This document shows positions 42,539-52,256 of a stretch of 64,000 nt of DNA, piece by piece; position 1 is the stretch's first letter; every line of letters begins with the position of its first letter. The DNA lies in the NCBI RefSeq assembly GCF_016904945.1, contig NZ_JADIKF010000040.1, positions 1,340,953-1,404,952 on the forward strand, read 5' to 3'. The notes under the pieces were generated by a model. It worked only from the letters and a program-made list of their open reading frames with translations, searched no databases and was not told the origin of the DNA. The translations under genes and the position numbers were made by a program. The DNA is from Dyella mobilis. Lineage in GTDB: Bacteria; Pseudomonadota; Gammaproteobacteria; Xanthomonadales; Rhodanobacteraceae.

Positions 42539-44677
42539 GTGGCCCGCCAAAAACCCCTTAACCTGTATCGCAACATCGGCATCATTGCCCACATCGACGC
42601 CGGCAAGACCACCACGACCGAGCGCATCCTGTACTACACGGGCAAGAAGCATCAGATCGTTGACGTGCACGACACCAAGGACGGCAAGGGCTCCACGACC
42701 ACCGACTACCTGGAACAGGAAAAAAAGCGCGGCATCACCATTCAGTCCGCCGCTGTGTCGACCGAGTGGAAGGGTCACCAGATCAACGTGATCGACACCC
42801 CAGGGCACGTGGACTTCACCATTGAAGTGAACCGCTCCCTGCGCGTGCTCGACGGCGCCGTGGTGGTGTTCGACGGCGTGGCCGGCGTGGAACCGCAGAC
42901 CGAAACCAACTGGCGCCTGGCCGACCAGTACAACGTGCCGCGCATGTGCTACATCAACAAGATGGATCGCATCGGCGCGAACTTCAAACACGCCGTGGAA
43001 GGCATCAAGAACCGCCTGGGCGCCAAGATCGTGCTCTGCCAGGTGCCGCTGGGCAGCCACGACGACTTCATCGGCATGGCCGACCTGATCGCCGGCGTCG
43101 GCTACATCTGGGAAACCAGCGACAAGGACAGCAAGTGGGACACGCTCCCGCTCGACCAGATCGCCGATCACCCGCGAGTGAAAGCCTTTACCACCTCCGC
43201 CGACACCGAATGGGTGTCCAAGCTCGCCGAGCTGCGCGCGGAAAGCATCGAAACCGCGGTGGAAATGGACGATGACGCCATGCACGCCTACCTGGAAGGC
43301 CACGAGCCGTCCCTGGAAACGCTGAAGAAGTGCATCCGCCAGGGTTGCGTGAAGGGCGAACTGGTGCCGGTGTTCTGCGGCTCGTCGTACCGCAACAAGG
43401 GCGTGCAGCAGATGCTCGACGGCGTGATCGACTACATGCCGTACCCGGGTGAGAACGGCGGCATCTCGATGGTGGACGAAGACGGCAACATCATTGGCGA
43501 ACAGAACGTCACCGACGACGCACCGGTTCGCGCACTGGCCTTCAAGGTCATCAACGACCCGTTCGGTACGCTGACCTTCACGCGCATCTACTCGGGCGTG
43601 ATCAAGAAAGGCGACACCCTGCAGAACGTGACGCGCGGCAAGAAAGAGCGCATCGGCCGCATCGTGGAAGTCCAGGCCAACGCCACCAAGGAAATCGATG
43701 AAGTGCGCGCAGGCGACATCTGCGCCTTCGTTTCGCTGAAGGAAACCGAGACCGGCGATTCGCTTACCGATCCGAACCACCAGGTTCTGCTGGAGCGCAT
43801 GCGCTTCCCCGACCCGGTGATCAGCGTGTCGGTGGAGCCGAAGACCCGTGGCGACGTCGACAAGATGTCCACCGCGCTCTACAAGATGGTCAAGGCCGAT
43901 CCGTCGCTGCGCATGGAAGTGGACCAGGAAACCGGACAGACCGTGCTCAAGGGCATGGGCGAACTGCACTTGGAAATCACCATCGACCGTATGCGCACCG
44001 AACTGGGCGTGGACGCGAACATGGGCAAGCCCAAGGTCAGCTTCCGTGAAGCGTTTGGTGGCACCGTCGAACACACCTACACCCACAAGAAGCAGACCGG
44101 CGGTACGGGTCAGTTCGCCGAAGTGAAGATCATCTTCGAGCCGGGCGAACCGGGCAGCGGCGTGGTGTTCTCCGACGAAGTCGTCGGCGGTCGCGTGCCG
44201 CGCGAGTACATCCCGGCGGTGGAACAGGCCATCACCAAGGAATCGCGCCAGGGTCAGGTTGCCGGCTATCAGGTGCTGGATTTCAAGGCGCGCCTGATCG
44301 ACGGCAAGTTCCACGACGTCGACTCCTCGGCTCTCGCCTTCGAAATCGCCACCCGCGCCTGCTTCCGTGAAGCTCAGCGCATGTCCAAGCCGAAGCTGCT
44401 CGAGCCGGTGATGAAGCTGGAAGTAGTTACCGAAGCCGATTACCTCGGCGACGTGATCGGCGACATGAACCGTCGTCGCGGCCAGATCACCGAGCAGGGC
44501 CAGAAAGGCCCGAACGCGTTCGTGCAGGGCTTCGTGCCGTTGGCGGAAATGTTCGGCTACATCAACTTCCTGCGCTCGGCCACCAGCGGTCGCGGCAACT
44601 TCACGATGATCTTCGATCATTACGAAGAAGTGCCGGCGAACATGGTCGCTGCGTTGATGGAGAAGGAAGCGAAGTAA
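42539..44677 (+). CDS. fusA: Translation elongation factor G (stand-alone copy)
   Basis: The 712-residue GTPase has G1 AHIDAGKTTTTERIL, G3 DTPGHVDF, G4 NKMD and the EF-G domains II-V, ending EVPANMVAALMEKEAK. It drives translocation and, with RRF, ribosome recycling. A GTG start at 42539 aligns with the family's start. It is not in a str operon (no rpsL, rpsG or tuf here), so it is probably a second EF-G paralogue, as in other gammaproteobacteria with two copies; that is an inference. A strong terminator follows. Confidence 0.93.
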   Translation: MARQKPLNLYRNIGIIAHIDAGKTTTTERILYYTGKKHQIVDVHDTKDGKGSTTTDYLEQEKKRGITIQSAAVSTEWKGHQINVIDTPGHVDFTIEVNRSLRVLDGAVVVFDGVAGVEPQTETNWRLADQYNVPRMCYINKMDRIGANFKHAVEGIKNRLGAKIVLCQVPLGSHDDFIGMADLIAGVGYIWETSDKDSKWDTLPLDQIADHPRVKAFTTSADTEWVSKLAELRAESIETAVEMDDDAMHAYLEGHEPSLETLKKCIRQGCVKGELVPVFCGSSYRNKGVQQMLDGVIDYMPYPGENGGISMVDEDGNIIGEQNVTDDAPVRALAFKVINDPFGTLTFTRIYSGVIKKGDTLQNVTRGKKERIGRIVEVQANATKEIDEVRAGDICAFVSLKETETGDSLTDPNHQVLLERMRFPDPVISVSVEPKTRGDVDKMSTALYKMVKADPSLRMEVDQETGQTVLKGMGELHLEITIDRMRTELGVDANMGKPKVSFREAFGGTVEHTYTHKKQTGGTGQFAEVKIIFEPGEPGSGVVFSDEVVGGRVPREYIPAVEQAITKESRQGQVAGYQVLDFKARLIDGKFHDVDSSALAFEIATRACFREAQRMSKPKLLEPVMKLEVVTEADYLGDVIGDMNRRRGQITEQGQKGPNAFVQGFVPLAEMFGYINFLRSATSGRGNFTMIFDHYEEVPANMVAALMEKEAK

Positions 44678-44702
44678 GTTTTTACTTCATGCTTCAAACC
44701 GC

Positions 44703-44733
44703 AAAGCCCGGGTCATCCCGGGCTTTATTTTTT
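44703..44733 (+). terminator. Intrinsic terminator of fusA
   Basis: AAAGCCCGGG (44703-44712), loop TCAT, then CCCGGGCTTT (44717-44726) and ATTTTTT. It lies about 25 bases after the fusA stop. Confidence 0.93.
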
Positions 44734-44844
44734 GCGCCAGCACCTCACCCCAGGCGACACTTTGGGACGGGCGAGCACGCGCCGCAAACCAGGCAAGCCA
44801 ATCCACGCTAAAATGCCCGGTTCGCGCCCAGCTTGACACCAGCC

Positions 44845-46446
44845 ATGTCCGCCCACCTCCAAGAAACCCACCGCCGCCGCACCTTCGCCATCGTCAGCCA
44901 CCCTGACGCGGGCAAAACCACGCTGACGGAAAAACTGCTGCTGTTCGGCGGCGCGATCCAGATGGCCGGCTCGGTAAAGGGCCGCAAGGCGGCGCGTCAC
45001 GCCACCTCGGACTGGATGGCGCTGGAAAAGGAGCGCGGCATTTCGGTGACCTCCTCGGTGATGCAGTTCCCCTACGAGGGCAAGATCGTCAACCTGCTCG
45101 ACACCCCCGGCCACGCAGACTTCTCCGAAGATACCTATCGCGTGCTCACCGCCGTGGACTCGGCGCTGATGGTGATCGACTGCGCCAAGGGCGTCGAAGA
45201 GCGCACCATCAAGCTGATGGAAGTGTGCCGCCTGCGCGACACGCCGATCATGACCTTCATCAACAAGCTCGATCGCGAAGGCCGCTCGCCTATCGAACTG
45301 CTCGACGAAGTGGAATCGGTGCTGGGCATCGCATGCGCACCGCTCACCTGGCCGATCGGCATGGGCAAGCGCCTGAAGGGCGTTTATCACTTGCTGCTGG
45401 ACGAAGTGCACGTATTCGAGCAGGGCAAGAATTTCACGCGGCAGGATTCCACCATCTTCAAGGGCCTGGATGCCCCCGGGCTGGAAGAAGCCATCGGCAC
45501 CGAAGCGCTGAACGAATTGCGCGAAGAGCTGGAGCTGGTGCAAGGCGCCTCGCATCCGTTCGAACTGGACAAGTATCTCGCCGGCAAGCTCACCCCGGTG
45601 TTCTTCGGCTCGGCGGTAAACAATTTCGGCGTGCAGCTGTTGCTGGACTTCTTCGTCGAACACGCGCCCTCGCCGCGTTCGCGCAACACGCTGGGCCGCG
45701 AAGTGAAACCCGAGGAAGAAAAGCTCACCGGCTTCGTGTTCAAGATCCAGGCAAACATGGACCCGGCCCACCGCGACCGCGTGGCCTTCATGCGCGTGTG
45801 CTCGGGTACCTACACCGCCGGCATGAAGATGATGCAGACGCGCACCAACAAGGAAGTGCGTATCGCCAATGCGCTCACCTTCATGGCCAGCGATCGCGAA
45901 ATCGTGGAAAGCGCCTACCCCGGCGACGTGATCGGTCTGCACAATCACGGTACCATCAGCATCGGCGACACCTTTACCGAAGGCGAGGCGATCAGCTTCA
46001 CCGGCATTCCTAACTTTGCACCGGAACTGTTTCGCCGCGCGCGACTGCGTGATCCGCTGAAGATGAAGGCGCTGCAGAAGGGCCTGGCGCAGCTTTCCGA
46101 AGAAGGCGCCACGCAGTTCTTCCGCCCATTGATGAGCAACGACCTGATTCTCGGCGCCGTCGGTGTGCTGCAGTTCGACGTGGTCGCCTATCGCCTGAAG
46201 GACGAATACGGCGTGGATGCCACGTTCGAACCGGTCGGCGTGGTTACCGCGCGCTGGATCCACTGCGACGACGAAAAGAAGCTGGAAGAGTTCCGCGAGA
46301 AGAACATCATGAACCTCGGCATCGACGCCGCGGGCGAACTGGTCTATCTGGCTCCTTCCCGCGTCAACCTGCAGCTGGCGCAGGAGCGCGCACCGTCCGT
46401 GCGCTTCTCGGCGACCCGCGAGCACGCCGCTTCCGTCGCCGTTTGA
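44845..46446 (+). CDS. prfC: Peptide chain release factor 3
   Basis: The 533-residue GTPase has AIVSHPDAGKTTLTEKLLLF, DTPGHADFSEDTYR and FINKLDRE, and the RF3-specific ending region with FRPLMSNDLILGAVGVLQFD. It ejects RF1 and RF2 after termination. The start is the ATG at 44845; a TTG 12 bases before it is in frame. It follows the fusA terminator, so it has its own promoter in the 168-base gap. Confidence 0.95.
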   Translation: MSAHLQETHRRRTFAIVSHPDAGKTTLTEKLLLFGGAIQMAGSVKGRKAARHATSDWMALEKERGISVTSSVMQFPYEGKIVNLLDTPGHADFSEDTYRVLTAVDSALMVIDCAKGVEERTIKLMEVCRLRDTPIMTFINKLDREGRSPIELLDEVESVLGIACAPLTWPIGMGKRLKGVYHLLLDEVHVFEQGKNFTRQDSTIFKGLDAPGLEEAIGTEALNELREELELVQGASHPFELDKYLAGKLTPVFFGSAVNNFGVQLLLDFFVEHAPSPRSRNTLGREVKPEEEKLTGFVFKIQANMDPAHRDRVAFMRVCSGTYTAGMKMMQTRTNKEVRIANALTFMASDREIVESAYPGDVIGLHNHGTISIGDTFTEGEAISFTGIPNFAPELFRRARLRDPLKMKALQKGLAQLSEEGATQFFRPLMSNDLILGAVGVLQFDVVAYRLKDEYGVDATFEPVGVVTARWIHCDDEKKLEEFREKNIMNLGIDAAGELVYLAPSRVNLQLAQERAPSVRFSATREHAASVAV

Positions 46447-46547
46447 CATCGTCGCGCGCCCTCGTTGTGGCGCGCGCAAAACCCGGAACCACATTGCCAA
46501 TCGGCGATGCTCTAAGCTGCGTACCATCCTGAAGGGGAGGTATTTAC

Positions 46548-47453
46548 GTGGTCCAGAGCGTAGCGTTCAGCACTCCTGCTTCCGCCCCAGCATGGCAACG
46601 CTGGCTGGTGTTTTCTCCCTTGGCGCGTATCGTCATTTATGCGGCGATGATGTTCGGCATCGGTTATGCCGCGCGTGCCGGCCTGGAACCCACCGGCTGG
46701 CTGGCCAAGACATCCAGTCCAGTACAACGGGCAGTTGCGCACCTGATTCTGGAACTGGTGCCGATGGTGCTCTCCTATCTGATCCTGGTGCTGCTGATCG
46801 AGCGACGCCCCGTACGGGAACTGTCCCCGCGCGCCATCGTGACCCGTGGCATCCCTGGATTCATCGGAGGCGTTGTGCTGTTCAGTGTTGTCGTGGGCCT
46901 GCTGTGGATGTTCGGCAGTTACCACGTAATGGGCACCAACCCGGGCGTCGATTGGCTGCCCGATGTACTGGTTGCCGGCGTTGCCGCGGGTATCGGCGAA
47001 GAAGTGCTGACACGCGGCGTGTTGTTCCGTGTGACGGAGGAAGGCCTCGGAACCTGGTGGGCGCTGGTGATTTCCGCTGCCTTCTTCGGCATCGCGCACA
47101 TTTTCAATCCGGCCGCCACGTGGTGGAGTTCGGCCGCTATCGCCATTGAGGCGGGCATCCTGCTTGCCCTGCTTTATCTGGTCACACGCTCACTGTGGGC
47201 CTGCATTGGCCTGCATGCCGCATGGAATATTACGCAGGGTACGATCTACGGCATTCCGGTGTCGGGTGGCCAGGCCCATGGCTGGCTCATCTCCAACCGC
47301 ACGGGTCCGGAATGGCTCAGCGGCGGCGCCTTCGGTGCCGAAGCATCGGTGGTTGCGCTCGCGACCTGCTCATTGGTGTCGGTGGCGCTATTGGTTGTCG
47401 CATGCCGGCGCCAGCTCATCGTGCCGCCGAGCTGGCGCAGAAAAAAGGCATGA
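46548..47453 (+). CDS. CPBP-family intramembrane metalloprotease
   Basis: The 301-residue protein has seven or eight membrane helices and the CPBP (Abi/Rce1) motifs EEVLTRGVLFR, FFGIAHIFNP and LHAAWNIT. Residues Glu, His and Asn/His form the proposed zinc site. Some members cleave prenylated or bacteriocin substrates, most are uncharacterised. GTG start at 46548 with AAGGGGAGG upstream. It converges on the DUF4442 gene, the stops being 6 bases apart. Confidence 0.88.
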   Translation: MVQSVAFSTPASAPAWQRWLVFSPLARIVIYAAMMFGIGYAARAGLEPTGWLAKTSSPVQRAVAHLILELVPMVLSYLILVLLIERRPVRELSPRAIVTRGIPGFIGGVVLFSVVVGLLWMFGSYHVMGTNPGVDWLPDVLVAGVAAGIGEEVLTRGVLFRVTEEGLGTWWALVISAAFFGIAHIFNPAATWWSSAAIAIEAGILLALLYLVTRSLWACIGLHAAWNITQGTIYGIPVSGGQAHGWLISNRTGPEWLSGGAFGAEASVVALATCSLVSVALLVVACRRQLIVPPSWRRKKA

Positions 47454-47458
47454 CCGGC

Positions 47459-47932
47459 TCAATGTTTCGGGCGCGGAGATAGCCACAAGGCGATCCGTGC
47501 TCGAAATACTTCCTTGCCGGCAGGATCGCTGACGCGAACCACGACAGGCCATTCGTAGCCTTCGGCCGATTCCACTGCGGCAACTTCGGGTGCGGCCACG
47601 GCGTGCATCGTGCCCCGTGCCTTTGCCAGGTATTGGACCGTCATGCCCTGAGGAATCCAGCGCATGCTGGCCGGCAAGGTCGCCTCCGCCATGACGCCGG
47701 CGCTCAATTCAGCCAGATTGCACAGGGCAATCGCATGCACCGTGCCGATGTGGTTGTGCACGCGACGACGGTCCGCCATGCGCACTTCGCACCGCCCCGG
47801 CTCCAACATTACGAAGCGCGGCGAAATTGTCGAAAAGTAAGGCGCCCGAAAACACACGGCGCGCGAGAACAGCCAATGGCCGGCCGGCCAACGCGTGATG
47901 CGCCGGTACAACGACAACAACGGCATGCTCAT
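47459..47932 (-). CDS. DUF4442 hotdog-fold protein (thioesterase-like)
   Basis: The 157-residue product resembles the DUF4442/PaaI-like hotdog proteins: an N-terminal basic stretch, then PRFVMLEPGRCEVRMADRR, VHNHIGTVHAIALCNLAEL (the HNHIGT loop) and MTVQYLAKARG. A thioesterase role is likely but unproven. The ATG at 47932 is preferred to an upstream frame start. It lies 66 bases downstream of fadE on the opposite side of no terminator; the two may be cotranscribed, with fadE upstream. Confidence 0.75.
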   Translation of the reverse strand: MSMPLLSLYRRITRWPAGHWLFSRAVCFRAPYFSTISPRFVMLEPGRCEVRMADRRRVHNHIGTVHAIALCNLAELSAGVMAEATLPASMRWIPQGMTVQYLAKARGTMHAVAAPEVAAVESAEGYEWPVVVRVSDPAGKEVFRARIALWLSPRPKH

Positions 47933-47998
47933 CCCCCACTCTCTCCCGTCGCGGCGACCGAGGTCGCCGCCCATCTTTTGGCATGAACGAGCCGAGCG

Positions 47999-50467
47999 TT
48001 ACGCCGCGTCGGCCAGTTTCTTGGAATCCTTGCGAGTGACTGCCGAGCGCAATTCGGCCGGATCGAAGTCGTCCACCGAAATGAACTCGAACACACCCTC
48101 GCGCACGCGCTTGAGCAAAGCGGCCTCGCTGGGATCGATCACCCCTGCCTTGACGGCTTCGTCCAACTGGGCCAGGTAATCGTGCGAGCTGAACTGTCCG
48201 GCCTTCAGCGCCTTGCCGAACTTGCGCTCGACCGGTTCCGCGGCAATGACGTCAGGCAGCAATTCGTTCATGCGACCCACGGTGTTGTTCGGCGTCGGCG
48301 TGAGATACGCCCACTCCAGCAGGCGATCGCGCGCTTCGCCCGGCGCCGTAATGATGGCGGCGACGCGACGGCCCAGGCGATCCGACGGCGGCACTTCGCG
48401 GCGACCAAACGGAAACACCAGCACGTGCAGCAGCCAGGCCACCGGACGCACCGGGAAGTTGCGGATCGCGCCATCCAATGCCATCTGCGTGCGCCACATG
48501 CACTCGTGGAACGCCCACGCCAGCAGCGGACGATCCGCTTCCGGACGGCCGGTATCTTCGTAGCGCTTGAGCATGGCGCTGGCGATATACAGATAGCTCA
48601 GCACATCGCCAAGGCGCGCGGAAAGCTTCTCCTTGAATTTCAGCTTGCCGCCCAGCACGCCCATGAACGTGTCCGCACAAAGCGCCAGCGCCGCGGAATA
48701 GCGATTGAGCTTGCGGTAGTAGCGCCGCGTGTAGGCGTCGCCGGCCGCATCGCCGATGTGCGCGGCGGTGACGCCCAGCGCAAAGCTGCGCACGGCATTG
48801 GAAATGCCAAAGCCGATGTGCCCGAACAGCGCGCGATCGAAGGTGCGCAGGCTCTCGCTGTAGTCGGCAATGGACAGCGCCTGCATTTCCTTCAGTACAT
48901 AAGGATGGCAGCGGATCGCACCCTGTCCGAAGATCATCAGGCTGCGCGTCATGATGTTCGCGCCTTCCACGGTGATGGCGATCGGCACGCCCTGCCAGGC
49001 GCGGCCCGCGTAGTTCTTCGGGCCGAGCTGCACGGCCTTGCCGCCGTGCACGTCCATCGCGTCACCGGCAATCGCACGGCCCCATTCGGTGGCGTGGTAT
49101 TTCGCGATGGCCGAAGGCACGGCCGGCTTCTCGCCGCGATCCACGGCCGCGGCCGTCGCGCGCGACAATGCCGCGGTGGCATAGGTAAGTCCGCCGATGC
49201 GTGCCAGCGCCTCCTCGACGCCTTCGAAACGCGCCACGGCCAAACCGAATTGCTTGCGCATGCGCGCATAGGCACCGGTCGATGCGACCGCCATGCGCAC
49301 GCCGCCGGTAGCGTTGGAGGGCAGCGAGATTGCGCGCCCCACCGACAGGCACTCCACCAACATGCGCCAGCCATGGCCGGCCATGTGCGGGCCGCCGATC
49401 AAGGTCGACATCGGCGCAAAGATGTCTTTGCCGCGCACCGGACCATTCTGGAACGGAATATTGAGCGGAAAGTGGCGGCGGCCGATTTCCAGGCCTGGGG
49501 TATTGCGCGGCAACAGCGCCAGCGTGATACCCAGGTCTTCCTTGTCGCCGAGCAGGTGCTCGGGATCGTACAGACGGAAAGCAAGACCCACTACCGTGGC
49601 AATGGGTGCCAGCGTGATGTAGCGCTTGTCGAAGTTGAGCTTCATGCCGACGGTCTCGACGCCATCGACCACTTGCTTGCACACGATGCCGTAATCGGGA
49701 ATCGAGGTGGCGTCGGAACCCGCGTACGGACCGGTAAGCGCGAAGCACGGAATTTCCTCGCCGACCGCCAGGCGCGGCAGATAGAAATTCTTCTGTTCGT
49801 CGCTGCCGTAGTGCAGCAGCAGCTCAGCCGGGCCGAGCGAGTTGGGCACGGCCACGGTGGAGGCGACGGTGGCCGACATGGTCGCCAGCTTCTGCAATAC
49901 CGCCGAGTGCGCCAGCGCAGAGAAACCCAGGCCGCCGTACTGCTTGGGAATGATCATGCCGAAGAATTTGTTCTTCTTGACGAAGTCCCACACCTCCGGC
50001 GGCAGGTCGGCCAGCTCGTGCGTAATCTGCCAATCGTCGAGCATGCCGCACAGCTGTTCTACCGGGCCGTCGAGAAAAGTCTTTTCTTCGACGCTGAGCT
50101 CCGGCTTGGGCTGCTTGAGCAATTCGTGCCAGTCGGGCTTGCCGGAGAACAGTTCGCCTTCGAAGCCGACCGTGCCCGCTTCCAGCGCCGTCTGCTCGGT
50201 GTCGGACAGCTTGGGGGTCACCTTGGCGAACATCTTCAACAGCGGCGCGCTGATGTTCTTGCGGCGAAAATCGATCATCAGCAGCGGTACTGCGATGAGC
50301 AGCTCGATCGCCAGCAGCAACACCATCGTCACCGGTGCGGGAGTGAGCAAGCCGACCACCAGCGTGGCCGCGATCGTGACGATGGCCCAGGTGCGAAAAC
50401 TGCTGCGGTGATAAGCGCAGGCACCGGTCGCCAATAGCGCTGCCAACACGGTCAATAGTACGGACAT
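47999..50467 (-). CDS. fadE: Acyl-CoA dehydrogenase FadE
   Basis: The 822-residue enzyme is of the long FadE type (E. coli FadE is 814 residues). Two N-terminal hydrophobic helices (about 1-60), an N-terminal domain, and a C-terminal helical extension flank the dehydrogenase core with GMIIPKQYGGLGFSAL, ALTGPYAGSDATS, and HGGKAVQLGPKNY. It carries out the FAD-dependent first step of fatty-acid beta-oxidation, delivering electrons to ETF. The ATG at 50467 is chosen over an upstream frame start. It lies 22 bases after the alpha/beta hydrolase gene. Confidence 0.93.
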   Translation of the reverse strand: MSVLLTVLAALLATGACAYHRSSFRTWAIVTIAATLVVGLLTPAPVTMVLLLAIELLIAVPLLMIDFRRKNISAPLLKMFAKVTPKLSDTEQTALEAGTVGFEGELFSGKPDWHELLKQPKPELSVEEKTFLDGPVEQLCGMLDDWQITHELADLPPEVWDFVKKNKFFGMIIPKQYGGLGFSALAHSAVLQKLATMSATVASTVAVPNSLGPAELLLHYGSDEQKNFYLPRLAVGEEIPCFALTGPYAGSDATSIPDYGIVCKQVVDGVETVGMKLNFDKRYITLAPIATVVGLAFRLYDPEHLLGDKEDLGITLALLPRNTPGLEIGRRHFPLNIPFQNGPVRGKDIFAPMSTLIGGPHMAGHGWRMLVECLSVGRAISLPSNATGGVRMAVASTGAYARMRKQFGLAVARFEGVEEALARIGGLTYATAALSRATAAAVDRGEKPAVPSAIAKYHATEWGRAIAGDAMDVHGGKAVQLGPKNYAGRAWQGVPIAITVEGANIMTRSLMIFGQGAIRCHPYVLKEMQALSIADYSESLRTFDRALFGHIGFGISNAVRSFALGVTAAHIGDAAGDAYTRRYYRKLNRYSAALALCADTFMGVLGGKLKFKEKLSARLGDVLSYLYIASAMLKRYEDTGRPEADRPLLAWAFHECMWRTQMALDGAIRNFPVRPVAWLLHVLVFPFGRREVPPSDRLGRRVAAIITAPGEARDRLLEWAYLTPTPNNTVGRMNELLPDVIAAEPVERKFGKALKAGQFSSHDYLAQLDEAVKAGVIDPSEAALLKRVREGVFEFISVDDFDPAELRSAVTRKDSKKLADAA

Positions 50468-50489
50468 CTCAACACCTCGTTGCAGGTTG

Positions 50490-51371
50490 CTAGATCGCGC
50501 CGACCGGCGCGTCGCTGAACTGAAGGCCTCCAATGAAGCCTGCTATCTGGGCCGTGAATGCGTCGTTCGCATCCCCGGCCAGCATGTGGCTGGCGCCTGG
50601 AACCTGCACGTGCCGTGCATGCGGTACCAAGGCCATGAATTCATCCACGGTGCGATGCGAAACCACGTCGCTGCGCTCGCCGGAAAGTAGCAATACCGGC
50701 ACATCGACCTGGCCCGCGGCAGCCAGCAAGCGCGGTTGATAGCGCTCGCTTTCGCTGATCAGGTCGCCCGCCAGCAAAGCCGGATCCCAATGCCAGCGAA
50801 GCCGGCCGTCCGCACCTTCGCGCAGCAGCGGGCGCAATTGCTGCTCGCTCTTGCGTTCGCGCCGCTGCGGCAAATAGGCCGCAATCTGCTCGGCAGCCTC
50901 GGCATAGCTGGCAAATCCATCCGGATGCGCCTGCATGAAGGCCAGGATGCGCTCGACACCGGCGGTCTCCCAGCGCGGAGTGATATCCACCAGCACCATG
51001 GCGCGGAACGGTGCGGGCCGGGTCTCGCCGGCAATCACCAGGCCGAGCAGGCCGCCCATGGAAGCGCCGACCAGGATCGGCGGTTCCGGCTGGGCGCGCG
51101 CCAGCTCCAGCAGATCGTCGACGAATTGCTGCATGTGATAGTCGCCGCCAGGGACGCGATCGCTTTCGCCATGCCCGCGGCTATCGAAGCTGACGCAGCG
51201 ATAACCCTGTGCCGCCATGGTTGCCGCGGCCGTATTCCAGGCACCGCGGGTCTGGCCGAAGCCATGCGCGAACAGCAGCGTGGGCTGTCCGGATGCGCGC
51301 CACACATCCACCGCCAGCGAGACGCCATCGGCCGCACAGTAGGTGGTTCGAGTGGATGCGAATGAGTCCAT
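50490..51371 (-). CDS. Alpha/beta hydrolase
   Basis: The 293-residue hydrolase has the oxyanion motif LLFAHGFGQTRGAW, the nucleophile elbow VGASMGG with Ser, DITPRWET, an Asp in LLSGERSDVV and the C-terminal His in PGASHMLAGD. It resembles carboxylesterases and haloalkane-type hydrolases, and the substrate is unknown. The ATG at 51371 is used, though an ATG seven codons further upstream is also possible. It is divergent from the TetR gene and precedes fadE on the same strand, suggesting lipid or ester use under that regulator. Confidence 0.85.
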   Translation of the reverse strand: MDSFASTRTTYCAADGVSLAVDVWRASGQPTLLFAHGFGQTRGAWNTAAATMAAQGYRCVSFDSRGHGESDRVPGGDYHMQQFVDDLLELARAQPEPPILVGASMGGLLGLVIAGETRPAPFRAMVLVDITPRWETAGVERILAFMQAHPDGFASYAEAAEQIAAYLPQRRERKSEQQLRPLLREGADGRLRWHWDPALLAGDLISESERYQPRLLAAAGQVDVPVLLLSGERSDVVSHRTVDEFMALVPHARHVQVPGASHMLAGDANDAFTAQIAGFIGGLQFSDAPVGAI

Positions 51372-51441
51372 ACGCACGAGTATGGATTGCATCCAAGGCG
51401 CCGTCAACTGACGCCAGTATCGGCGATCTACTGCAACAGCA

Positions 51442-51471
51442 AGGCATGAAGCCGCCCACAGTTCCATGCCT
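51442..51471. promoter_or_regulatory. Inverted repeat in the tetR-hydrolase gap, possible operator
   Basis: AGGCATG (51442-51448) and CATGCCT (51465-51471) are perfect complements 16 bases apart, 21 bases upstream of the TetR start codon. TetR-type repressors often bind such palindromes near their own promoter. A second perfect palindrome, CCATAC-N6-GTATGG (51368-51385), overlaps the hydrolase start. Confidence 0.4.
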
Positions 51472-51491
51472 GTCTGGGCTACCATACGTGA

Positions 51492-52070
51492 ATGAATGTC
51501 CGCCAAAAACCCGAACGCACGCGCCTTTCCGCAGAAGACTGGGAAGATGCCGCCCTCAATCTGATCGCCGAGCAAGGCGTCGGCGCCCTGGCCGTTGAGG
51601 CCCTGGCGCGCCAGTTGGGTGTCACCAAAGGCAGTTTTTACTGGCATTTCCGTACGCGCGAAGCCTTGCTGCAGGCGGCGCTGGAGCGTTGGGAGCAATA
51701 CGGCGAACGCGAAATCATCAGTCAGATCGAGGCCATTGCCGATCCGCGCGAGCGTCTGCCCGAACTTTTCCGCCGCGTCGCTCACGAACTGCATCCTCAT
51801 CGCGTCTATGCCGCCCTGCTGAAGGCATTGGACCATCCGCTGGTCGTTCCGGTGATGGCTCGCGTCTCAAAGAGGCGTACGGAGTTTCTCCACACGGCAT
51901 ATATCGAAGCCGGGCTGGATTCGAACGAGGCCCTCAACCGGGCACGCCTTACCTACGCCGCCTATGTCGGCTTCCTGCAGCTGAATTTCACACTCGGGCT
52001 GCCACGATTGAGTCACGAAGAGTTCGACACCTATGTCGAACACATGATCGCGACCCTGATCCCGGCCTAA
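51492..52070 (+). CDS. TetR-family transcriptional regulator
   Basis: The 192-residue protein has the TetR helix-turn-helix near its N-terminus (ALAVEALARQLGVTKGSFYW followed by HFRTREALL) and a divergent ligand-binding domain. It probably represses the divergent alpha/beta hydrolase-fadE-DUF4442 genes, with fatty acyl compounds as candidate ligands, by position only. A hairpin follows it. Confidence 0.9.
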   Translation: MNVRQKPERTRLSAEDWEDAALNLIAEQGVGALAVEALARQLGVTKGSFYWHFRTREALLQAALERWEQYGEREIISQIEAIADPRERLPELFRRVAHELHPHRVYAALLKALDHPLVVPVMARVSKRRTEFLHTAYIEAGLDSNEALNRARLTYAAYVGFLQLNFTLGLPRLSHEEFDTYVEHMIATLIPA

Positions 52071-52101
52071 AAGCGGGGACCCAAAAATAAAGAATCGGAA
52101 A

Positions 52102-52126
52102 TCGCCGGGCACGGCTTGCCCGGCGA
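52102..52126. terminator. Hairpin between tetR and pckG
   Basis: TCGCCGGGCA (52102-52111) pairs perfectly with TGCCCGGCGA (52117-52126) around a 5-base loop, 31 bases after the tetR stop. There is no T run on the plus strand, so it may be a weak terminator or mRNA-stabilising hairpin. Confidence 0.5.
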
Positions 52127-52256
52127 CGGATGACTGTTGCCGATTCTCGACCCACCCCTCCGATCCCCGTCCGTTGCTGCATGCAACCTTGCAATGCCAG
52201 TTTCCGTAACTTACCGTCATTCCTCTTTTTTGTGGGTAGACCAAGGCGAGGGAAAC

